64,000 nt of DNA from Anadara kagoshimensis (GCA_021292105.1 CM037865.1:70422356-70486355), one strand, 5' to 3'; numbered from the stretch's first letter, positions 22,505 to 34,849 are shown. Numbers and translations are program-made. Notes: generated by a model not told the origin, from the letters alone.

Positions 22505-24170
22505 GTCTCTTGTTGTAACAGATTTTGGTATACATGCAACAGTATCTGGGCATATACACTGTTTGATTTCTTGGTAAAATGCAAAGTAATCTTTGTTTTG
22601 GTTCCTGGGTATAAATGCAACAGTGCATTTCCTTTGTCTCTTAGTTTACAAAAAAAAGTTTGGTTTCTTAGTTTAAATGCAACAAAGTATTTTTTTTGGT
22701 TCTGGGTATAAATCATAAATGCAACAGAGCATTTGTTTTGTGGTTCTGGGTATAAATGCAACAAAGCATTTGTTTTGTGGTTCTGGGTATAAATGCAACA
22801 AAGCATTTGTTTTGGGGTTCTGGGTATAAATGCAACAGAGCATATGTTTTGTGGTTCTGGGTATAAATGCAACAAAGCATTTGTTTTGGGGTTCTGGGTA
22901 TAAATGCAACAGAGCATTTGTTTTTGGGTTCTGAGTATAAATGCAACAGAGCATTTGTTTTGGGGTTCTGGGTATAAATGCAACAGAGCATTTGTTTTGT
23001 GGTTCTGGGTATAAATGCAACAGAACATTTGTTTTGGGGTTCTGGGTATAAATGCAACAGAGCATTTGTTTTGTGGTTCTGGATATAAATGCAACAAAGC
23101 ATTTGTTTTGGGGTTCTGGATATAAATGCAACAAAGCATTTGTTTTGTGGTTCTGGATATAAATGCAACAAAGCATTTGTTTTGGGGTTCTTGGTATAAA
23201 TGCAACAGAGCATTTGTTTTGGGGTTCTAAGTTTAAATGCATCAGAGCATTTGTTTTGGGGTTCTAAGTTTAAATGCAACAGAGCATTTGTTTTGTGGTT
23301 CTAAGTTTAAATGCAACAGAGCATTTGTTTTGTGGTTCTGGGTATAAATGCAACAGAGCATTTGTTTTGTGGTTCTGGATATAAATGCAACAAAGCATTT
23401 GTTTTGGGGTTCTGGGTATAAATGCAACAGAGCATTTGTTTTGTGGTTCTGGATATAAATGCAACAGAGCATTTGTTTTGGGGTTCTAAGTTTAAATGCA
23501 ACAGAGCATTTGTTTTGGGGTTCTTGGTATAAATGCAACAAAGCATTTGTTTTGGGGTTCTTGGTATAAATGCAACAGAGCATTTGTTTTGGGGTTCTAA
23601 GTTTAAATGCAACAGAGCATTTGTTTTGGGGTTCTGGGTATAAATGCAACAGAACATTTGTTTGGGTTTTTGGTGAAAACAACAGAACATTTGTTTGGGT
23701 TTCTGGATACATGCAACAGAACATTTTTGGGGTTCTTGGAAAATGCAACAGGGCATTTGCTTTGGGTTTGGGTATAAATGCAACAGAAACATTTGTGCAG
23801 GCTCTAGGAACTAAGAAATGCAACAGAACATTTGTTTGGCTTCTTGGTATACATGTAGTAGATCATTTATGGAGGGGTGGGGTTCTGGAAAAATGCAACA
23901 GGGCATTTGCCTGGGGTCTGGGTAGAAATGAACATAGTTTCTATTTCTTATATTGGTATAAATGCAACATTCCTTTGAGTTCTGGGAATAAATAAAACAG
24001 AGCATTGTTTTTTTTAATTCTTAGTATAAATACACCAGAGTTCGGTTTCTTGGTTTACAGGTAACAGAATAATTTTTCAGTTTCCTGGTGAAATGCAACA
24101 GAACTTTTGTTTGAGACTGGGTGTAAATGCAACAAAACTTGTTTAGGGTTTAGGTAAAGATTTAATAGAG
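22505..24170. repeat. 37-bp minisatellite with eroded margins
   Basis: About 40 units of 37 bp, core 'aaatgcaacagagcatttgt' followed by 'tttgtggttctgggtat'. The centre (about 22715-23660) is homogeneous. Units at both margins (22505-22715 and 23660-24170) are diverged and vary in length. Because 37 is not a multiple of 3 and the minus strand of the unit lacks stops, all three minus frames stay open for 160-237 codons (Pro/Lys/Cys/Leu-rich). These are artefacts of the repeat, with no conserved start or domain. Confidence 0.93.
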
Positions 24171-24839
24171 CTTTTATATTAAATCATTTTAAGTTACTTG
24201 TCTGTCTGAAGTGGATTTAAATGTGAAACAAATTGAACAACTGTTTTTAATCAAAAACACAAAAAATATTTTAGAAGATACTAAAAACTGGCATCAAATA
24301 AATGTTTTCAAACAATTTTTTTCCTTTTGTTAAGCTAAATTGATGAATAGTTTAGATAAATAATTGTATGTTTTATTTTAGTTACATTTTATCTTCCTTT
24401 TGAAGAATTTGTATGTTATCTTTTTATCTTTTAAGCTTTTAATCACATCTTATGTACAAAAGAGACAGTACCAATATAATAAGTTTAACTGGCTTCTGTA
24501 CAGAAATACACCAGTTTATCTCATGTTCATCCTCACTTAAATGTATGAGGTTCACTTGACCTTTTACCTTTATATCACATATTCACCAATAAGTCATTTT
24601 GGGGTGATTGGCTTTGAAGTTGTTACATTTCACCCTTAGATAATAAATCTTTTTGTACCAGTCATCCTCGACTATGCCAGCCAGAACAGAAATGATTGTG
24701 CTGGTTTGAAAATTATAAATGAGTTTTAAATTACACCTTACATTGACATTTTAACCACAACCTGTAATTAATCATAATCATCATTAAAATCATATACATT
24801 TTTTAAAGTTTGTTTTTTTGTGATTTCTGTTGACAGAAT
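24171..24839. other. Non-coding stretch
   Basis: Nothing recognised. Confidence 0.45.
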
Positions 24840-25345
24840 AGATTTGGTGAATGGTGATGTCTGAATTAGGACCTAGTGAATGGTGTTGTTAGATTAATCA
24901 GGAACAGTGCTTGGTGAATCAAGACATTGTTTTCAGATTGGTGTTAGGTGAATTTGAATGCTTTCTTTACATTTGATGAATTTAGATGTTTTAAAAAAAT
25001 ATGGTGTTGGGTGAATTTAGATCTTTTCATAAAAATGGTGTTGGGTGAATTTAGAGATGTTTTCATAAAAGTAATGTTGGGTGAATTTAGAGATGATTTC
25101 ATAAAAATGGTGTTGGGTGAATTTAGAGATGTTTTCATAAAAATGGTGTTTGATGCTTCTCAACATTGTGTTAAGAACAATGTTTGGTGAATCTAGACAT
25201 GGGGTGAAGAACTGTTTGGATGAATTCAGACATTGTATTTAGAATAGACTGTTTGAGGCCTCTGGACATCAAGTCAAGAATCTAGACATGAGAATTTTGA
25301 TAAATATTGGATGAATCTGGACATTTAGAATGGTGTTGGCAGAAA
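24840..25345. repeat. 36-bp minisatellite, mostly degenerate
   Basis: Four to five good units at 24990-25155 (core 'gtgaatttagagatgttttc' then 'ataaaaatggtgttgg'). Progressively worse relatives ('ttggtgaatc.agacat') lie on both sides. 36 bp is a multiple of 3, which explains the short open frames on both strands. Confidence 0.85.
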
Positions 25346-25971
25346 CCTAGCATTACTTTAAGAAAGTTTTTGGCAAGATTTTGGTTTTGGAGGCACTTTT
25401 TTGCATTTAATTTAGATTGTTTTGAAAGTGTTCTTTATAACAATAAATGGATTTTGTATTTTGTCTAGATTATACTTAAGATTGATTTTTTGGAGGCATT
25501 CATATGAAATGATTAGGAATAAAGAAATTGTCTGTACTTAGACTTAGGTCATGACCTTGGCCTTTTTATATGGTTTATCTAGTTTGTTAAAGGTCACTTG
25601 TTTATATAGATCCTTCTGCTGCTGGTACAAAACAAGACTTTAATCCTTTGCCATAAACATATTTATATATCAATAGCTTGTGACATCTTGCCATGTCAAG
25701 TGAAATATTCTTGCATGACTTTGATATTAAATTCTTGTTAAACCAATGGGTCATTATTTTTACATTGACATCCATAGCTTAATCCTATTACAATTTCTGA
25801 TTTTTCTGAACATCTGTTAAATGTACATGATGTATAACTTAAATGATAAATGGTCCAAACTTATGACTTATTTTATTGTTAATAGTTAGACATAAAAATT
25901 TTGATGGAGTTAATGCTCATTGTATATATCAATTAATTATTACTGAATGTTAAGCAGTTTTTTTCATTTAT
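25346..25971. other. Non-coding stretch
   Basis: Nothing recognised. Confidence 0.45.
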
Positions 25972-26425
25972 TATACCCCAGCAAACAACATTTTTGGGGT
26001 ATATAGGAATCACCCTGTCTGTCTCTGTCCATCTGGCTGTTTATCCCTGGTTAAAATAGCATGTCTGGTCCACATCTTCAGTGTCTATGGATGGATTTCA
26101 ATCCATGGTCCACATCTTCAATGTCTATGGATGGATTTCGATCCATGGTCCACATCTTCAATGTCTATGGATGGATTTCGATCCATGGTCAACATCTTCA
26201 ATGTCTATGGATGGATTTCGATCCATGGTCCACATCTTCAATGTCTATGGATGGATTTCGATCAAACTTAGGACAAATGTCACAAACCAACATGAGATGA
26301 TGTGTCACATACCAAATTTAGTTAGTTACATAGGTCAAGGTCAAGGTCACAAAGTTATATATTAGAAATAACAACTTGGCAGTTTTGTAGATAGGGGGTA
26401 TTTGTCTCTCAAGAGACTGCTCTAG
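25972..26425 (+). mobile_element. Dispersed TATACCCC element carrying an internal array
   Basis: The left end 'tataccccagcaaacaac' is followed by a short hairpin ('tttttggggtatata'), 'gaatcaccctgtctgtctc', the 40-bp array, 'aggtcaaggtcaaggtcaca' and the right end 'gggggtatttgtctctcaag'. It shares the block order of the copy at 15010. Confidence 0.65.
26068..26265. repeat. 40-bp minisatellite, five units, inside the TATACCCC element
   Basis: Five nearly identical 40-bp units beginning at 26069, 26109, 26149, 26189 and 26229, core 'tccacatcttcaatgtctat' then 'ggatggatttcgatcca'. One unit has 'tcaacatc'. The low divergence suggests recent growth. Confidence 0.93.
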
Positions 26426-27303
26426 TTATTCATTTGTAAATTTTTAATCACCCTTACTATGCTCTATATGCTTCTGATATGGCTCAGAGTAAAGGAGGGA
26501 ACAGATTGTTTTATCATTAATTAGAGAGTCTGGCTTTTGTTGTTTAAAAGTTCTGATAACTTAATGGAATGGTTAGTGAAAATTCAAAATTTTATATATT
26601 ATAGGTATAGCTCTGACTTAACTCAGTATTTGATGATAACACTTGTATAATTTGATTAAAATTTCAGAAACTGTACCCATTATTTAAGATTCAAAATTTC
26701 ACTAACCAGCTGGTTATTTGAGAGAGCATTATAATGAGAAACTGCATCATGAAAATTGATAAAAAAAGAACAATGATAAATAAAATGTCATTTTTTTTCT
26801 CCATAGTTCACACACAGCATCCATAAAAATTATATTTTGAAGTCAAAGTGAAGTGTATAAAAGGGAAAGAACCAGTGTCGTTTGAACAATTAATAAATGA
26901 CCCAGTTCAGATGTATGTAACACATGTAACAATAGTGGCAGGATTCACTTATATGTCCTACAAAAAGAAAACATATGTTTAAAAAAACCTTCAAAGAGAA
27001 AAGTCCTGTTTAAAATTTACTACACATAAAACATATGTCAGGTGAAAATGTGTGTAACCTACTGAAAACATATGTAATACAAATGATTTATAACTGTCGT
27101 GTTTAAAATCAATGTATATTTGAACTAGTATGTATTTAAGAAAATACTAATATTAACCATACCACTGGATAGTTAAGTATCCTGTGCTCATCCAAAGTCA
27201 GGAGTTTTAATGGTCTGAATGTGTTCTCTTGTCTTTTGTTTTTTTATTTATTTGTTTTGCTTGTTGTTTTAGGTTTGCTATAACAGGGATCAAATTTAGG
27301 CCA
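26426..27303. other. Non-coding stretch
   Basis: No gene recognised. 26930-27080 holds scattered 'acatatgt' motifs without clear periodicity. Confidence 0.4.
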
Positions 27304-27545
27304 GTCTACCTGCAACTTTTCAGTCAGACCTGTAACTTTTCAGTCAGACCTGCAACTTTTCAGTCAGACCTGCAACTTTTCAGTCAGACCTGTAACTTTT
27401 CAGTCAGACCTGCAACTTTTCAGTCAGACCTGTAACTTTTCACTGACAGGTCTTTTAACATTTCAGTCAGACCTCTAATTTTTCAGTCACACCTCTAATT
27501 TTTCAGTCACACCTGTAATTTTTCATTCACAACTGCAACTTTTCA
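27304..27545. repeat. 20-bp minisatellite
   Basis: About eleven units, core 'cctgcaacttttcagtcaga', alternating 'ctgcaac' and 'ctgtaac'. Units decay towards the right ('cacctctaatttttcagt'). Confidence 0.9.
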
Positions 27546-28302
27546 GTTGGTTCTGATTATTTGACATAACTGATGGCAACATCTGTCATGTGGTGTAAGA
27601 TTGTGGGGGAACATTTTCTAAATGTGACCCACAGGCCCCATGATACCAAAACTAGAACTATTACTAAATGTACAAGTGTCTTCATCCTCCCACCCACACC
27701 CCTAACTGTTACTTAATGTACCATTGTCCATCCCCTCCCACCCCACACCCCCATCTGTATATTTTCTGTGGCAACACCTGTCAAGGTATTATATTTAACC
27801 AACAGGTAAATAAAATTTACTTATATGTAATCTAGGGTGGTCCTCTGTCATACGTCCGCAGGACATGTAAACATTTCTACAATATACAACTGTTCAAACT
27901 TTTTGCCCTTTTTTTATTTTTAAAAAGAAATTTGTTGAATCACAACATTTCCGTATTTTTAAAATGCCTGTTCCTGGTGACACAATGTGTTATTCTAAGG
28001 CTCTGTCTCAATTTGTCCTCCCATCCGTCTGTATGTCCATCTGTCCATAAAAGCTTGTCCAGGTTATTCCTGCTACACTATTGACATTTCTTTCTCACAT
28101 TTTTTTTATACAAAACTTGGTATACATGAATACTTGGATATGACATTGTGTTTGCCACAAGAGAGGGTAACTCTGTTTTAATTTCCCTGAGTAGATTTGA
28201 ATTTTTGATGTCTTGAGACATAAAGCCAAGGTCAAATGTCAGGGTCACAACCTTATTTATGAAATAAGCTAAAATCCATTGTGATCTTTCAGGTCTCTTT
28301 TT
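27546..28302. other. Non-coding stretch
   Basis: 27980-28260 ('ccatccgtctgtatgtccat', then 'ggtcaaatgtcagggtcaca') looks like another diverged copy of the TATACCCC-type element, ends not found. No gene. Confidence 0.35.
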
Positions 28303-29140
28303 ATTCCCCTACCGGCGAAAGCTGAAGGGGACTGTAGGTTTGCGCTCTGTCCGTCTGTCCGTCTGTCCGTCCGTCCATCTGTCACATCTCAGTTTTCCAC
28401 ACCTATTTTTTAAAATCTTTTAGATAATGAACTGATTTTTGGTATGTGAGTCTACCATGATGAGTTGCAGATCAAGTTAGCGTTTCATTCTGGTCCGCAA
28501 ATTTTTACATGAGTTATGGCCCTTTGAACTTTGAAAATTCACTGAAATTTCAGTTTTCCTCTCTTTTTTTCTAAATGCTTTTAGATAATGAACTGATTTT
28601 TGGTATATGAGTCTACCATGATGAGTTACAGATCAAGTTTACGTTTCGTTTCCATCTGTTAATTTTAACCGGAGTTATGGCCCTTTGATCTTTGAAAATT
28701 CACTGAAATTTTAGTTTTCCGCACTTTTTTACTACACGCTTGCAGAAATGGAACTAATGTTTGGTATGTGACTCTACCATGATGAGTTACAGATCAAGTT
28801 TATGTTTTGTTTCCATCTGCAGATTTTTATGGGAGTTATGGCCGTTTGAACTTTGAAAATTCACTGAAACTTCAGTTTTCCACTCTTTTTTTCTACACGC
28901 TTGCAGTTAATGAATTGTTTTTTGGTATGCAGGTCAACAATGATGAGTTACAGATCAAGTTAACGTTTTGTTTCATTCTACTAGTTTTTATGGGAGTTAT
29001 GGCCCTTTGAACTTTGAGCTTTACATCTTGAACAACACATATAATTTATAACTACAAATCTTTGTACCATATAATAAGATACATTTTACCTAAAACTTTG
29101 GGATTAGTGAAATATGCAACCGGTAGGGGACTATTTATTG
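28303..29140 (+). mobile_element. Element with ATTCCCCTACCGG ends and four internal 160-bp units
   Basis: The left end 'attcccctaccggcgaaag' and the right end 'caaccggtaggggactatt' form inverted termini. After a 'tccgtctgtccgtctg' run come four diverged units of about 160 bp, each with 'cagttttcc', 'gataatgaactgatttttgg'-like sequence, 'accatgatgagttacagatc' and 'ggagttatggccctttgaac'. No long frame. The inverted ends suggest a mobile element; the class is unknown. Confidence 0.75.
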
Positions 29141-29171
29141 TTTTGCAATACTCTCAGAATGCTTGTTATTG

Positions 29172-29425
29172 ATTAAATGAAGTTTTACGTACCAGTCAAG
29201 AATATTTCACTTATATCAAGACATCACCAGCTATAACTGAAGTAGCAGAAATTGCGATATTTACAGTGCGGTCAGGGCAATGGACAGGGGGGAGGCTTCT
29301 TTAATGTGCCACTCCTGCCATGACAGGGGCATTGGTTTTTATGGTCTCATCCAAAGGACCCTTATGACTTTCATTTCTAAATGCATAGTTCTTGGTGAAA
29401 CAGTCATTACCTATTTTTAATACTT
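29172..29425 (-). mobile_element. SINE-A copy
   Basis: Minus strand: tail 'gtgaaatattcttgactgg' at the left. 'ttatagctggtgatgtcttg', 'gtggcacattaaagaagcc' and 'aatgactgtttcaccaagaa' follow. The tRNA head is missing. Confidence 0.8.
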
Positions 29426-29519
29426 TCAATGCTTGTGTCAGTTCTGAAATTAAGAATGAAAAATCTTTGTTAAAACTTTGATTGATTTAAAATGTATAAT
29501 TTTGTTACACCTTAACAGG

Positions 29520-29695
29520 AAAAAAACACCAATTAATATTAACCTTAGAAATAAATAAATTGACACGAAATAAATAACACTAATTAATATTAACTTAAGA
29601 AATAAATAACACTAATTATTATTAACCTTAGAAATACATAAATTGACAGTAAAATAAAATAACACTAATTAATTATAACCTTAGAAATAAATAAA
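29520..29695. repeat. AT-rich tandem repeat
   Basis: About four units sharing 'actaattaatattaacctta' and 'gaaataaataaattgaca', with spacing of 30-50 bp. Confidence 0.7.
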
Positions 29696-30144
29696 TTTAT
29701 GATTTTTTACAACACGTAATTGTTATAAAAATAATAAAGACAAGAAATTTAGACAAATGTTTCCTGCTATTTCGTATAATTAATGTGTTTGTGCAGTAAA
29801 TCACTGTGTCGGTAACTGTGTACAAACACAACACGTAATTACCAATAATCAAATCATCATTGACATCCAAATTGTTTAACCAAAACGGAAATATACACTT
29901 CATACCTGTTTTATGTCGTAATTTTATGAATAGGAATTTGAATTTCCGAAATAATGATATGAACGTGATTGACATTTAGTGATGACTTGTATAATGTTAG
30001 GTCTTGTGTCATGTGATCTTTTAACCGTGTAATACAGATTTTACGATCTTGTCGTAATTACTCACCAAGAATTACACAGCACTTCCTCGTTTCGTAGGTA
30101 ACAAGACATCATAGGAATGTAGTCTGGATTTTCTGGTAGGGGTA
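29696..30144. other. Non-coding stretch
   Basis: No gene recognised. The 92-codon minus frame here (29697-29975) has no domain. Confidence 0.4.
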
Positions 30145-30380
30145 AAAAACAATGCATATTGTCCAAATGCCAACAAGAAACAGAATTAGAAAAAACACAA
30201 ACACACACAGAAAATGCAAAAAATAAGAAGAAACAATGCATATTGTCCAAATGCCAACAAACAGAAATGTATATAAAAAAACACAAACACACACACACAA
30301 AACCCACAAAAATAAGAAGAAAACAATGCATATTGTTCAAATGCCAACAAAGAAACAGAAATGTATATCAGAGAACACAA

Positions 30381-30411
<31 letters not shown>

Positions 30412-30700
30412 CAAGAAAAAAACAATGCATATTGTTCAAATGTTACAAAAAGGAACAGAAATAATTATATCAGAAAACACAAACACACAGACAAACAAGA
30501 ATAAAGCAATGCTTGTTGTCCAAATGCCAACAAGAAATACATTCAGAAAAAACAAAAACACACAGAAAATACAAAAAAAAAAAGAAAAAAAAAAGAAGAA
30601 AACAATGCATACTGTCCAAATGTCAAGCAAAACAGACATGTATATAAAAACACAAACACATACACAAAAAGAGAGAAAAACAACAATAAGAAAATACAGG
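30145..30700. repeat. 84-99 bp tandem repeat, A-rich strand
   Basis: Six units, each starting 'aaacaatgcatattgtccaa' then 'atgccaacaa', followed by a variable 'acacaaacacacacac' run and 'aaaaataagaag'. Unit length differs because of the embedded CA and A tracts. Open frames on both strands are repeat by-products. Confidence 0.88.
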
Positions 30701-32139
30701 TAATACAAAATGAAATTGACCAGACTAATGATATCATCAGATGATGTATTACTGAACCATATTGTGCAAATGAATAGAAGAGAACAAAAAAATCACAAAA
30801 AACAGTATGAATACATGTACAATACAAAAAAACACTTGACAAGTAGTATTAGTAATATCACCATATCATTAGTTAATAATAATGGTCTCACAAAAGAGCT
30901 AGTATGTATGGAAATTAATAAGAAGATAAAATACACAGAGGAAACAAAAATAGAGGACAAAAAAGATAAAAATAAACAATGAATTTAAGAACTAATAAAG
31001 AACAAAGAAAACAAACATCAGAAGAAATTCTAAATAAAATATGTTGAAATCACAATCAACAGTAATAAAAAAAAGGTCGAAAAATAATCAAATGTAAACA
31101 AGAGAAATTTTACTTGCAAGAATGTCTTTAAAAAACAATAATATGAGAAAATCATAAAACAAAATTGATGGAATTACCACGGCGATAAAATGACTATCAA
31201 AAGTAAAGAAGCCAACAAACCATACAATGTATATGTTTGTAAAAACTATGTATTAATCATTTCTTAACAAAAACGAAAAGTAAAAATTCATATCAACAAA
31301 CAAACAAAAAGTTAAAAGCAGTCAAAACAGTAAATAGACATAAATTGTAAAAATAGTATGAATTTTAATAAGTTTCCATACACCAAACGGATGGTTTTAT
31401 TACTCATGATAAATGAAATATATTGTTTATATTCAAACAAAGAACAAAATAATGAAAAAAGAAAACTGATAAATTGGATAAAAATGATATAGCAGGTAAA
31501 AATGGAAATATTCTTCTTTTTAAAACAATTTTTTTTTCATCAGATGAATATTTTTGTGGATTTAATAATGTCTTTTGATAATTTAAAAAACACATATTGT
31601 TAATATGGGTTTCCAGAAGTTACGGAAAGTGACGAAAGTAAACAAAGTAGTAAATAATGATTTTGAACGAAAACAAAACAACAAAAAAATAAAAAAAATG
31701 AAGTAAAACAATAAAAATGGAAAAGAATAAAAATTTGCATACCTGATAATGAACAATAAATATTGTTTGAATTTCAAATAAATGACATAGTGTTACACAT
31801 TTTTTTTCAAAATAAGATATAAATAATTTATTTAGCCCAAAAATAATGACAAAAAATATTGCATGAACTCACAACTAACTGTATTTAGATTGTTAAAAAT
31901 CAAATAACTTTGTTTGTAGTGTACCTGCTGCACTTTACACTTCAAACATTTTCATATGTTTTTTTTTTTGATTAATCATTGGAAAAAAGGAATAAAACTA
32001 AAAAAAATCATATATATCACTTTTTAACTATTTAACCTATTTTGATGCCTTAGTTTCAAGCTATAAATGGATAATGAAAACAACAACTCTTGTGCTTGTA
32101 AGTATAAAAAGGGGAATGGAGAGAAGTAATGGGAGTTTT
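30701..32139. other. A-rich, gene-free stretch
   Basis: The plus strand stays strongly A-rich over T until about 31400 and then becomes mixed. Scattered 'aaaacaaaa' tracts suggest very eroded tandem or poly(A)-derived material. No gene is supported. Confidence 0.45.
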
Positions 32140-32368
32140 ATGCCCAGTCAAGATTCTTTCACTTATATCGAGACAGTCAATTCATGGATAGTGGAGGATA
32201 CCCAAGTGCCCAGAGGAAACCACTGACCTTTGGCATGGGAACTGACAAACTTTTTCATGGCAGGATTTGTCCAAAGTGGAATTGGAACCTTGGTGGTGAG
32301 AGGCACTGTAATCCATGTGTAAGCATGCACTTTAGAGCACTTGGCCACCAAGGTTCCCTGGTATGAAG
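32140..32368 (-). mobile_element. SINE-B copy, best preserved
   Basis: Minus strand: 'ccttggtggccaagtgctct', 'gattacagtgcctctcacca', 'aagtttgtcagttcccatgc', 'gtggtttcctctgggcactt' and the tail 'taagtgaaagaatcttgac'. The tail is close to that of SINE-A, so both may share a LINE partner (inference). Confidence 0.75.
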
Positions 32369-32436
32369 ATGGCCATGCATAAAAACATTACCTACCATAA
32401 TGCCCTACAAATCTGAAAGCTCAAATATGTTAAAAA

Positions 32437-32780
32437 ATTAGTTTTGATTAGGACATGGCTAGTTTTGATTAGGACATGGCTAGTTTTGATTAGGACGTGG
32501 CTAGTTTTGATTAGGACATGGCTAATTTGATTAGGACATGGCTAGTTTTGATTAGGACATGGCTAGTTTTGTGATTTGGACATGGCTAGTTTTGTGATTT
32601 GGACATGGCTAGTTTTGTGATTTGGACATGGCTAATTTTGATTAGGACATGGCTAGTTTTGATTAGGACATGGCTAATTTTGATTAGGACATGGCTAGTT
32701 TTGATTAGGACATGGCTAATTTTGATTAGGACATGGCTAGTTTTGATTAGGACATGGCTAGTTTTGATTTGGACATGGCT
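32437..32780. repeat. 21-bp minisatellite
   Basis: About 16 units, core 'ctagttttgattaggacatg'. Three consecutive units near 32570-32635 use a 23-bp variant with 'gtgatttggacatgg', the same wording as the core of the 49-bp array at 17861. The 61-codon 'LIRTW' frame is a by-product of a 3-divisible unit. Confidence 0.93.
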
Positions 32781-33224
32781 GTGATTTGTCAGCTTCTGAA
32801 GTGTGTAAATGTTCAGTTTATAGGCACTCTTTCACTTTATTTGTACTTTGGTTGCATTGTTGTTACCAGTTAATTAAGTGCATGTTTTCTTTAGATACAA
32901 ATTCCTTTTGCCTAGCTCAAAAATTAGATGTGACCAAAGTTCTCCTGAGGTCTTTGAAGTTAATAAAGTTATAAATGAATACTTTTATGCACATTTCTAA
33001 TTATGCAAACTGTATGATTTACACTCAGACTTATCTGAACTGCTGAACATAGTTTTATCTATCATTCAAAATGGTGGTACTTGGGGTTTAGGAAGCAGAA
33101 TGTTCATAATAATAAAACACGACTTCTAGACTGGCTTAATGTTTAGATATAAATACAACACAACATATTATTTGTTTTATATATTGCAGTAGAGTAGAAA
33201 ACTTGGCAACAGAATGCTGTGTAA
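32781..33224. other. Non-coding stretch
   Basis: Nothing recognised. Confidence 0.45.
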
Positions 33225-33345
33225 CATGAAGGAGAAACATGCAGGGCCAGATTTGGATCAAACCCTGGTCCTCTCCACACTGTAGGCAAGTGTTCTACCA
33301 ACTGAGCTACCCAGACCGCTATATTCATCCCCAGTTCCCCAAGGT
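33225..33345 (-). mobile_element. SINE-C copy with a clear tRNA-like head
   Basis: Minus strand: 'gggtagctcagttggtagaa' fits Pol III box A, and 'ccagggtttgatccaaatct' carries a B-box-like core. The spacing is tRNA-like, but no pairing acceptor stem is evident. Confidence 0.7.
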
Positions 33346-33424
33346 TCCATGTTTTTAATCTCATCCATATTCATTCAGATGGTCTTTTTTACATTGTCCG
33401 CAATTGCCAGTTAACTATATACTT

Positions 33425-33545
33425 AGGACCACACAGGCCACCAAACTGTAACATATAGGGAAAGCAAAACGGTTGGACAAAGAATTGAAACTGGGACATC
33501 CTGCACTAAAGGCAAGTGCTCTACCATCTAAGCTACCCAGACGTC
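33425..33545 (-). mobile_element. SINE-C copy
   Basis: Minus strand: 'gggtagcttagatggtagag' and 'cacttgcctttagtgcagga', then 'cccagtttcaattctttgtc'. It is a diverged sister of the copy 200 bp to the left, so the pair may be a local duplication. Confidence 0.65.
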
Positions 33546-34319
33546 TACAACCATATGGTTCAGGGACTGTTTGATTTACACAGGTTCCATTGTGTGGTCC
33601 AGGAAGTGTTCCACTGTAACTGTATTTGTTTTGTTTAGAAAGAATTAGTTGTTTGTGGTATTTTCTTGATTAGGTCTGATATGGCTCTACATCATAAGAA
33701 TTAATTCATGAGGTAGGTCTTTGTTTGTCAACATTTGTCAGGTTGGTGAATATCATTATTTAGATATTATGAATAATTAGTCAATCTATAATGTGATATT
33801 GTGATATATATTGATGTCATTCTGAGAGTAATATTATAAAACAGATATTTATTTGTTTTTGTAAAATGTGTTTTTTGAACTTGTTTGAGAAATCTGTTTT
33901 ATTGAAAACTAAAGAAAATGAATAAGGGAATGAGTATCTTTATATACTAGCTTGGCAGAAGTCATTGCAACCAGGAACAAAAACCAACAAAGGAAACAAA
34001 CATGACAGAATGAATAATATTGAGACCAGCAGACTATAAAAACTTAAATTTAGAAACAGTATCCATTGTTGTGGTTCAAGTGGTTTTGGAGGGCTTTAAC
34101 CACCCAATCTGTTTAACAAATTAAACAATACAGTTGTCCATAAAAACACATTTTAAAAAATTTAATACATGTTCACACAAAGATATTTTGAAAGATACAA
34201 ATGGATGTTTATTCACATTACCTGACCATACACTTAGTGAACTTAATTTTGTCATGTCTGTACTTATGCACATGGGTATTTGAAGAAATGAGCTGAATGC
34301 AGCAAACAATTCATACATA
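33546..34319. other. Non-coding stretch
   Basis: Nothing recognised. Confidence 0.45.
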
Positions 34320-34498
34320 CAGTCAAACCTGTCTATAAAGGCCACCCAAGGGAACCAGTAAAAGTGGCTTTTATGGGCAGGTGGCCTTTATATACAGATT
34401 CAAATAATATGAATAAAGAACAATTGGGATACAGTTCTCCTGGCATTTATAAGCAGGTGACCCTTATATAGAGGTGACCTTTAAGGCAGGTTGGACTA
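34320..34498 (+). mobile_element. MITE-3 copy, uninterrupted
   Basis: TA then CAGTCAAACCTGTCTATAAA at the left, 'ttatgggcaggtggccttta' inside, and 'taaggcaggttggact' at the right. About 179 bp. It is the intact reference for the interrupted copy at 11388 and the inverted copy at 62882. Confidence 0.88.
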
Positions 34499-34557
34499 AT
34501 CGGTATAATATTATGGGAAAGATATATTGAGGCCATTGGTATTAAATTTTCCACCTT

Positions 34558-34822
34558 TGAATGGGCACTAGAATAAATGTCCAGTGGTGTGGTTAAAGCA
34601 CTATGTTAGGGTTCTCAACCACCCCACTAATTTTATATTTATTCAGTGAATGGGCACTAGAATAAATGTCCAGTGGTGTGGTTAAAGTACTATGTGAGGG
34701 TTCTCAACCATCCCACCTTTTTTATATTTATAAAGTGAATGGGCACTAGAATAAATGTCCAGTGGTGTGGTTAAAGTACTATGTAAGTGCTCTCAACCAT
34801 CGCACCTATTTTATATTCATGA
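34558..34822. repeat. 89-bp tandem repeat, three units
   Basis: Three units of 89 bp starting at 34558, 34647 and 34736, core 'tgaatgggcactagaataaa' then 'tgtccagtggtgtggttaaa'. Only a few substitutions. Confidence 0.93.
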
Positions 34823-34849
34823 AGTACATCAACTGATATGCAGATGTTT

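Noticed and set aside
22492-23823. Several overlapping minus-strand frames of 160-237 codons
   Set aside because: All are translations of a stop-free 37-bp tandem unit in three frames. The peptides repeat and shift with the unit, with no conserved start or domain.
30062-30842. Overlapping hydrophobic minus-strand and Lys/Thr-rich plus-strand frames
   Set aside because: They translate CA and A tracts of the 84-99 bp array. The apparent membrane segments come from GT/T-rich complement sequence.
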